Origin: Kingdonia uniflora
Taxonomy: Eukaryota > Streptophyta > Magnoliopsida > Ranunculales > Circaeasteraceae
Reading direction: 5' to 3'
Length of the DNA stretch: 64,000 nucleotides
Assembly: GCA_014058105.1 (NCBI GenBank)
Contig: JACGCM010000440.1
Location: 3,844,001-3,908,000, forward strand
Shown here piece after piece: positions 56,441 through 64,000 of this stretch. Numbering within the stretch: position 1 is the stretch's first letter; every line of letters begins with the position of its first letter. The notes below the pieces were generated by a model, which was not told the DNA's origin, made no database searches, and saw only the letters and a list, made by a program, of their open reading frames with translations. Both the position numbers and the translations under genes were made by a program.

Positions 56441-57860
56441 GAGTTTATAGATTACATGTTGCATAGAATGGGCTTTGGAGAGAGATGGTGAGGTTGGATT
56501 AGAAAGTGTATTTCCTCGGTGTCCTATTCTATCTTGGTTAATTGTTCTCCGACGGGGTATTTTAGGAGCACGGGGTGTATTCGTCATCATAGATTACATA
56601 TTGCATAGGATGGACTTTGGAGAGAGATGGCGAGGTTGGATTAACAAGTGTATTTCCTCGGCGTCCTTTTTTATCTTGGTTAATTATTCTTCGGCGGGGT
56701 ATTTTAGGAGCACGAGGTGTATTCGTCAGGGGGATCTTCTCCCCCCTTTTCTTTTTATTATTGTTGTGGAGGCTCTTGGTAGGATGATTAATAGAACAAT
56801 GTTACTTTGAGATATGGATGGTTTTAAGGTTGGTCAAGATCAAGTTTAGGTGAGGTATCTTCAATTTGCAGATGATACTTCAGTGTTTCTTGGAGCTTCC
56901 ATGCATCAGTTGCAGTTTGTTCAGGGGCTATTGTCTGATCTTTGCATTATCCTTAGTAAGAGTAAAATTATGGGGTTAACGAGGTCCTTAATTTTTCCAC
57001 TTTAGCAAAGATCTTGGGTTGTGGTGTGGAGACACTCCCTATTCTTATTTAGGGCTACTATTGGGAGCGATGTTCAAGTCTAAGGCTTTATGGGATCCTG
57101 TTATTGAGAGATTTTCTAGGAGATTTAGTGGGTGAAAAACTAAGTATTTATCGAAAGGTGGGAGGGTCACCCTTTAGAAAAGTACTTTTTCTAGTCTCCC
57201 TGTTTATTATGTCTTTGTTTACTCTTCCTAAGGGAGCAGAGAAGACTTCGGAATCTATTATAAAAAAAAAATTATTTGGAATGATTTGGTGGAGGAGCAT
57301 AAGATCTATCAAGTCGGATGACATCAAATTTGTAAGTCTAGAAAGGAAGGTGGGTTAGGGATCAAGAAACTGTCTAGGATGAATGTGGTTTTGTTAGGTA
57401 AATGGTTATGGAGGTTCAGGCAAGAAGATGTTGGGTTGTACAAAATAGTTACTATTTCGGGGTTTGGTGTGACAGAGTTTGGGTGGAGTAGTAAGGAGAT
57501 TGTTGAGTCCTTTAGATGTGGGGTGTAGAGGGGAGTGATGAAGTTTAGTAAGAGTTTTGGTAGAGGAGTTAAGATTAAAGTTGGTATTGGTAATAAGGTG
57601 AGATTTTGGGAGAATTATTAGCTTCATAACTCATTGCTTTGATAATTATATCTGTTATTTTTCTCCTTATCAGATAAGCATGGGTGTTTAGTTCAAGATG
57701 CGTTAAACTTTGATCATACCGGTATTTCATAGAATCTTGGCTTCCATCGAAACTTGAATGATTGGGAATTGGATCTCATTACCTCCCTTTTGGATAAACT
57801 TACTAGCTTTCATCATTGTCCAGGGGAAGATGATAGGATGCATGGTTTGGACTGATTGTG
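56440..57860 (+). mobile_element. Second LINE relic (L1-type RT and downstream)
   Basis: Plus-strand frames give [24 protein letters not shown] and then [27 protein letters not shown] (near 56865) and, after several shifts, GGLGIKKLSRMNVVLLGKWL with WRFRQED. The order RQGD, FADD, GGLGI..L...N.ALLGKWLWRF is that of plant L1-type LINEs. It is not the same sequence as the LINE at 20.8-25.6 kb. Only the middle of the element survives, with stops throughout. Confidence 0.85.
56449..56732 (+). repeat. 142-bp tandem duplication in the second LINE RT
   Basis: Units start AGATTACATGTTGCATAG (56449) and AGATTACATATTGCATAG (56591). Both end near GTGTATTCGTCA. Since 142 is not a multiple of 3, the duplication itself shifts the frame. 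Confidence 0.9.
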
Positions 57861-57869
57861 CCGATCAGC

Positions 57870-59580
57870 GCTATTTCGTGCGCTATTAATACCCCGATCA
57901 AGGACAGTTTCCCGTTATAGTAATTAGTAGTCGGGGGTCGTACTACAGGGAGTGTCTAGATGCAAATAACCTAATCTAGGCCGATTTATCAATTAATTTG
58001 GATTGCCTAAAAATAAGTATAAAAAAAAGGTAAATTCAATAAATGAAAAATATTAAGGCTTTGGATTGCCCCTTCCAATCAAAGCATTACTGAAATGATT
58101 AAAATGCTAGTTCTTCTACCCATATATGTTTCGGTTATAACACATCATGTTTATAAGATGCACCCTTAAATCTTTGGTTAAGCATATAGGGGGTGTACGT
58201 CAGAAGGTAGTAGAGATTAGAGAAAATCCTAATCAACAATGGCTAAGTCGAGAGTGAGATGTTATTCTCAAATGTTTCCTCTAATTTGTTTGATATGGTG
58301 ATTTAATCCCTGACATAAAGCTATGGTTAAGCCTTCAATCAGGGAATTAAATACAAGAATTAAGTACAAGATGTATGAAAAAACTAACATTCTAATATTA
58401 ATCTCTAATGTTCATCTAGGAAGGGGCCATATCCTAGCCTTAGTTAGGAGATTAGCCATTCAATCTGAAATTCCTAATAACTTGAGATTAGTCAATTTCG
58501 ATTAATTTAGGTATAAATCAATAGGTCCGAATTCCTTTGAATTAATGGTCTAACCTTAACCTAATTCAAATTGATTTGATTATTTTGTGTCAATGAGAAA
58601 TTATAAATTAAACATAAGACCAAAGTATTTTAACTCTGTAGGAAACCTTTCTCAGGAGAAAAACCTACAGGTCGCTTTCAAATCACCCGATAGCTAAAAA
58701 ATCTACTATTGAAATAAAGTTACAAGAGTTCAATTACTTACAGACTCGATAAGGACATCCTATGGTTACCTTTCTTCTAATCAAGATTCTTGCAATCGAT
58801 TCCTCATTCTCACAACGCCTTGCTTCAATTTCTCATCAAAGCTTTTAATCTTGAATCTCACAAGTTCTTCAAATCATGATTTGGGCTTGTGAGTCAATGA
58901 TTGATTCAAGTTTAAATTATTAGTTCTCATTTGAATCGCTCAAAGAAATCTCTTCTCTCTAAAAGTTTAAGCCCTTAAAAAGTTAGTTTTTCAAAAAGTT
59001 AAGTTATGAGAAAATAAATGATGTCTTAAATAAGAAAACTGAAAAGCCGACCTCTATTCGAATAGAGACAAAGTCTATTCGAATAGAAGAATTTCTATTT
59101 GAACATGATCAAGATCCTATTCGAACAAATTAAGTTTTGAGGCAATTTGTTCGAATAGAGAAAGAGTCTATTCGAACAGAATAAGTTCTCAGGTAATGTA
59201 TTCGAACAAAGAAATAGTCTATTCAAACAAAGCAAGTTTTATTCGAACATAACCAAAATCCTATTCGAACTAACATAGTTTTGAATGAAAATGTTTGAAT
59301 TGATACTAACTCTTATTTGAACAAGATTTTATTCAAACAGAACAAAAGCATGTTCGAACGGAGACCTACTTTTCCCAAAAGGACATATTACTTGCTTTTT
59401 ATACTCTATAAAATACTAAGGGCTTGATATTTAGAGCAAAGAGATACAAACCCACTTATCTGTTCAGTGTCAGTCTAGCTATAGTCGCTTCACGTGCACT
59501 AAGTGACGATGGATAACCATGAGATAATGCTGACACCTATTCTAGATACTAAATGAAACAAACTCCAAAATGCATTTTCA
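57870..59580 (-). repeat. Probable 3' LTR of the Sirevirus-like element
   Basis: On the minus strand it begins TGAAAATGCATTTTGG directly after CCAAAGGGGGAGA (59594-59582), a typical polypurine tract. A TATAAAAA box lies at about 59403-59396 (minus). The far boundary is not fixed; the second LINE ends near 57860. No second LTR is in the window to compare. Confidence 0.55.
59050..59360. repeat. Cluster of TATTCGAATA-type palindromic motifs in the LTR
   Basis: CTATTCGAATAG and near matches (YATTCGAACA, TTGTTCGAAT) recur more than a dozen times over 310 bp, alternating with GTCTATTCG and TTTTGA spacers. Confidence 0.85.
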
Positions 59581-60079
59581 ATCTCCCCCTTTGGTTTATT
59601 TTGTGTCAAAACTAGAGCTACGGGTAATAAAATAAAATTATAACTCGATGGACTGACTCACTCACTGAACATCTATTCTTAAAAGCATTTCCTCTGGAAT
59701 CCCTGCGCACCAAGCAAGATACATCACATAACCATTCTCATTCAAAATAAGGGATTCAAAAGATAAATATTACTTACATGGTTTACTTGTCAGGAACATC
59801 TCTCCCCCTTTTTGGCACAGATGAACAAAGGGTAAGCAAATAAAAAATAAAGATGAAGATAAACATATATCAGACACTCTTAGAACATCCATGCACAAAA
59901 GGAACTGTTAATACATAGCATACCCAAAAATGACTACCAAAATAGAATTTATGGGTCGTGAAGATAGGATAGACTAAAGCCGACATAGATAAAAAAATTA
60001 AAATAAACATACGCACACACACAAAATAGTCACTCTAAAGTGAACAAGATGAATCAAAGTCACATCAGGCCTAAGATTA

Positions 60080-61343
60080 CTCATCTGGATTGGGAACGGG
60101 AGAACCACCCGAAGAGTCTCGAACTACACTGCTCATATCATCTACAGAGGTCTGGAGCAGACCGATATCCTCATGAAAAAGTTGAAACTAAGAGTTTATC
60201 TGACTGAACTTAGATTTCATCTGACCAAACAGAGACTCCATATAGGGTTAGAGAGAAACAATATCATGAGGTGCTGATATAGTAGAAGTAGCTGCCACAA
60301 TAGTAGCAGCAGACCTAGAAGCAACAGCTTACCCAACTGCAGCGGGCTCAGCCTCAGCCTCAGAGTCCACTGAACCCTTCTCTGACTCTGACTCTGGCTC
60401 TACCGTGTGCTTTCTACTCTTTTCCCAATACTTATGATCAAGAACTTCGTCCCTAGGATCAGCCACCCCATCCTCACGAATACCATAACGCACAACCGTC
60501 AGAATCTGTGAAAAAATTTGCTAAACGGAAAAGCTCGTGTATGAAGATCAGGGTTAGTAGTAAGAATCATCTCGTGCATAATAACACTCACCAGGTCAAG
60601 ACTATACCCCATACTGCAGCGATAGACAAGGTAAAACATATTACCCACCGATGAGCAATCATATGAAATTTGCACAGTACCTTTGAAAAATTCTTGTACC
60701 TGATATAGGGTCCTTTCTTCTTCCCAGTGTGAAGAAGCCTCACCTCCATTTCCCTCTTGGAAGGAAACTAATCAGGAACAAGAGGCCACTCCGTAGGTAC
60801 AACAACCAAAACAAAAAACTCAACTAAGCCAAATGCTTTTCGATTGTTAGCCCAACGAACTTGAAACTCCAAACCATCAATAGACACCTGAAATTTCTTG
60901 TTCTTACCAGTCCCACGTACATTGTGGAGGGAAGCATAGAACAACCAAACCAATCTAGGGTAACAAGGCATCTAAGGCCGCATAAGGCCACTCCGGCCAC
61001 GAGAAGAGAATGTATCAAAGATATGCGAGAACCCTGAGTAGTGCTGTAGTAACCCCGCTTTATCCAATGATACTTTCCGTCGATAATTATGAAATTTAAT
61101 CCCATGTCTCGGAGTAGACCGGTTGGGAGGATTCGGGTGGATGCCGTTATTCCCTCCATCATTGTCTCGTGGCAACGCACGAGACCCCCCAATGCCACTA
61201 GATCCTTCTCGGCGAGAAACCAGAGGAACAGAACTGCTCGGACCCATCCCTGTTCCCTGCGTCGCCCGACCCTGTTTAGACTCATCACTTTTAGTGGGAA
61301 CGGGGGACACAACCTCAGGACGTATATCCCTAGTCATAATCAC
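60080..61343 (-). pseudogene. Sirevirus env-like / plant transposon-protein region relic
   Basis: The minus-strand frame opens at 61343 (MTRDIRPEVVSPVPTKS), is Ser/Gly/Pro-rich, then reads NYRRKVSLDKAGLLQHYSGF. After TAG near 60973 it continues as CYPRLVWLFYASLHNV and SIDGLEFQVRWANNRKAFGL. This resembles the plant retrotransposon env-like or putative plant transposon protein domain (LVRLFYANL, then a GxxxxxxxxxLAxxLGxP block). The frame is traceable to about 60080 with stops. Its molecular role is not established for the family. Confidence 0.5.
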
Positions 61344-61694
61344 TCAATCCGTTCAATAATCCACTATCAATCAGCACTCAACAACCTCCAATCAACCCAA
61401 ATCAAACTACAAACACTGCAAACCCCCAATTAAACAACAATCTTCTCCTTGTAAATCACAATCGCAGGCAACCAATAATCTACGAAATAGGCGTAGGCAC
61501 AAAGAGAGAGTGGTCACAAACAATCAATACCAACTTTGGACGGGAGGCAGATACGAGAAGAGTAAGGGTAAACAAATTTGATCAAAGAAATAATAGTTTA
61601 CAAGGATTAGAGTGAGAGAGAGACAAGGTCAAGGTGCAGAACAAAATAGAAAGAGTGAGAAAAAAAAGTTTTAAAGGTTTTATGTTTTTCTTTT

Positions 61695-61895
61695 TTTTGA
61701 AAGACGAAATGTATTCGAATAAAAATTTCTCTAAGGCAATGTATTCGAATAAAAAAGATATGTATTTGAATAATTAATAAACTGAAGAAAAGTATTTGAA
61801 TAAACAAGTTTGTATTCGAACAATGTATTGAATGAGGAGAAATATTCGAATACAACACAGATGTATTCGAACAACTTTTTTTGTTTGTTCGAATT
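61695..61895. repeat. Second cluster of TATTCGAATA-type motifs
   Basis: GTATTCGAATA, GTATTCGAACA and TATTTGAATA recur about nine times over 200 bp, and a CTCCCCCT run (purine tract on the minus strand) follows at 61897. Confidence 0.85.
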
Positions 61896-61949
61896 CTCCC
61901 CCTGTATACTCTATACGAGAGATGAATCACAGGGTATATGAGCAACAAA

Positions 61950-63136
61950 TAAGAAATCAGTCAATATGAAAGCCAGTCAGTATAAGAATTTATTCAGTGT
62001 GTGTGTGTGCAGTAAACTTAAAATAGTAACATGCAGTCAACATAACGAGCAACTAGAAATAAGTAAATATATTGGAAAGTTATTTCAACTTAGGCCTCTC
62101 ATGGTGGTCACTCAAAATCTTTGAGAATTGACTAGCAAGCATTGTGTGTGAAATATGAATATAAATAAAAAGCAAAGTAAGAGTCATATTTCATAAAAAA
62201 AAATGGTACACTGTGAGTTGGAAAATCTCATGGAAAGGAACCTTATTTGTCATTAATGGTGTCAAGTTAAAACTAATTTAGACTCCCTATCTCTAATCTC
62301 TACTAATACTGACTGCGCCTAACTCAAGATCAAATAGGTCTTTAAACAGGTTATAATGTAGGCATGGGTAGGCATATGACGGAATAGGCGTTGTGCTGGC
62401 ATTCTGAGACTATAGTTACACTAGCTCCCTATCTACTTTAAATCAAGTTCACCTTCTGTCATAATCTCTTCTTATGGAGTACACAAGGAATAGAAGACCT
62501 CTTCTCCTCCCTTTTTTTCATGACTCTAATTGATATAATAGAAAAGTCATTTGGGGATACTCATTGTATTCTTCTATTCATCTTTCCCCCCAAAATTACA
62601 CTTTTTTTTAAAGTCTCAGAACAAAAGGGTAAAGAATAAAGGATTTGGGTAGAAAAATGAAAAACATATTTTAAGACACAAAGGGCTGCAAGTGGAAAAT
62701 AAATGGTTAGAAATAACAAAGGCCAAAAATGGAAAGAAAAAAATGCCTATTATTACATCTTCGGTTGGACACCGTCACTTTTTTGCCTCGAATAAAAATA
62801 GGAAAGTTTTACTAGTATAACTTGACTTTGATGTTACCATTGACAATTGAGTAGGGAAATGAAATGAGATCAAAGACGACTAGATCAACAGAAGAGTAAA
62901 TGTCATAACACTCGAAGTTAATAAACAAAGTCAGATCCTCACATAACATTAGGTGCAAAGTCTTTGCATGTATCCACAAGTATGCTATCAATGATTACCT
63001 ATCCATCTAAGCATGAGATAGTTGAATGCCATGGAAAAAAATCTAAGTAAAAACCATGCTGGGCTATCCTAAAAATGAATTAGAACTCATATCTAAAAGA
63101 AGTGCAAAAAGTAGTGTAAAGAGAAAGTAAGAGACA
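61950..63136. other. Non-coding interval between RNase H and the env-like region
   Basis: AT-rich with stops in all frames. In Sirevirus-like elements a spacer is expected here. Confidence 0.5.
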
Positions 63137-64000
63137 TACCTAATCAATGGAACATACACCGATGGACCGTCTCAGAAGTTCAAACCTCATAGCATATAAT
63201 GGCTTGGTAAAAAAATTGGCTAACTGATTCTCTGTAGGAACATACTCAATAATGATTATCTTTCGCTCAACAAGATCACAGATTTAATGGAAGCGAATGT
63301 CGATGTACTTGATTCTGGAATGTTGTTCAGGGTTCTTAGAAATGTTTATCGTACTTGTATTATCACAAAAAGCTGATATCATCCCCCGGACTATTCCATA
63401 ATCATGCACCATCTGTTTTATCCAAATGAATTGAGTGCATCAACTTCCTGCAGCTATATACTCCGCCTTTGCTATGGATTGAGAGATGCAATTTTACTTC
63501 TTGCTTTGTCATGCCACAAGATTATTTCCAATATAGTAATATCCACCCAAAGTGCTCTTCCTATCATATTCATTACCTGCCCAATCTATATCAGAATAAC
63601 CAATAACCTCAGATGTTGTGTCATGTGAGTACCATAAACCAAATTCGGAAGTCCCATATACATAACGAATAATGCGCTTAACGGCCTATAAATGGGACTC
63701 TTTAGGACTACCTTGATAGCGAGCACAAATATAAACACTAAACATGATATCAGGATGAGTAGCAGTAAGATAAAGTAAACTACCTATCATACTTCTATAC
63801 ATCTTTTGATCAATATCTTTACCTGTCGTGTCCTTACTTAGCTTTGTTGTGGTACTCATGGGTGTCTGAGCATGCTTTGCAAAGGAGAGACCAAACTTCT
63901 TCACATGATCCCTTACATACGTGGATTGAGAGATAAATATCCCTTTATCTACTTGAGGTATTTTGAGACCTAAGAAGTACGTTAGTTCTCTAACCATGCT
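63137..64000 (-). pseudogene. Copia RT C-terminus and RNase H relic, Sirevirus type
   Basis: The minus-strand frame reads LTYFLGLKIPQVDKGIFISQ, KKFGLSFAKHAQTPMSTTTK, MYRSMIGSLLYLTATHPDIM and ARYQGSPKESHL. After TAG near 63686 it continues as VKRIIRYVYGTSEFGLWYSH, YSDIDWAGNEYDRKSTLGGY, KAEYIAAGS and DNTSTINISKNPEQHSRIKY, ending with LANFFTKPL. These are the Copia RNase H motifs, with the KHAxTPMSTTTKLSKD block typical of Sirevirus-type elements. Stops at 63686 and at GS*CT and FH*IC inactivate it. Confidence 0.9.

Larger units (their letters stand above)
57870..64000 (-). mobile_element. Sirevirus-like Ty1-Copia element, 3' part, minus strand, running off the window
   Basis: Read on the minus strand, the element enters at 64000 with RT/RNase H (64000-63137), then a long non-coding interval, an env-like region (61343 to about 60080), a purine tract and an LTR-like region. 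RNase H followed by an extra env-like ORF and a large 3' spacer is the Sirevirus layout. The 5' half is outside the window. Confidence 0.75.

Noticed and set aside
61089..61433. Plus-strand open frames in the env-like region
   Set aside because: The minus-strand frame has the coding sense and agrees with the orientation of RNase H; the plus frames are shadows.

Overview
This is nuclear DNA from a flowering plant, most likely a eudicot. It is AT-rich, has GT-AG introns, and carries plant-only families: a GBSS fragment, a 3R-MYB, a PIN carrier fragment, Sirevirus-like Copia, En/Spm (CACTA) transposons and DUF4283 LINEs. The species cannot be told from the sequence. Almost every recognisable coding stretch is a relic with stops and frameshifts. 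One host gene is the clear exception.

The exception is an E2F-associated phosphoprotein (EAPP)-like gene on the minus strand, 27487 to 9526. It has three short exons (27487-27427, 19219-19054, 9781-9526) that join in phase into a 160-residue ORF. Both introns are packed with transposons. Intron 2 holds an 8,279-bp CACTA element (CACTA-1, 10510-18788, 14-bp terminal repeats, CTC target duplication). Intron 1 holds a decayed LINE and other sequence.

CACTA-1 is the most interesting object. Besides a TNPA/Ptta-like remnant it carries pieces of at least four unrelated host genes: the GBSS I leader exon, leader intron and first coding exon; a GT47 exostosin-like exon (antisense); one exon of a heavy-metal-associated (HIPP-like) protein; and much of a three-repeat MYB gene (MYB3R) with a five-copy 57-bp in-frame minisatellite. 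It reads as a serial gene-capturing element resident in the intron of an apparently intact gene.

Region by region: 1-6 kb has relics of EDRF1-like, 2-alkenal (double-bond) reductase, TIO/FUSED-like kinase and one unrecognised coding stretch. 6-9.4 kb is mostly anonymous, with a large inverted repeat at 8371-8990. 9.5-27.5 kb is the EAPP gene with its resident elements. 27.7-30.5 kb is a candidate PIF/Harbinger-type island with a PIN auxin-carrier fragment. 31.8-48.6 kb is a minus-strand Helitron split by a Ty1-Copia element (35338-46338, TSD ATAAG), which is itself split in its RNase H by a second CACTA element (CACTA-2, 39398-45205, TSD AGA). 48.8-54.3 kb is a third CACTA element (TSD TCC) carrying an intron-poor CDKF/MAK-like kinase copy and a Tourist-like MITE; it sits in a tandem repeat whose neighbouring unfilled copies show the empty site. 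56.4-57.9 kb is a second LINE relic. 57.9-64 kb is the 3' part of a minus-strand Sirevirus-like Copia element with an env-like region.

The nesting gives an insertion order: Helitron first, then Copia, then CACTA-2. No CRISPR, rRNA or tRNA gene was seen. Functional statements about relics describe the ancestral family, not a working product here.
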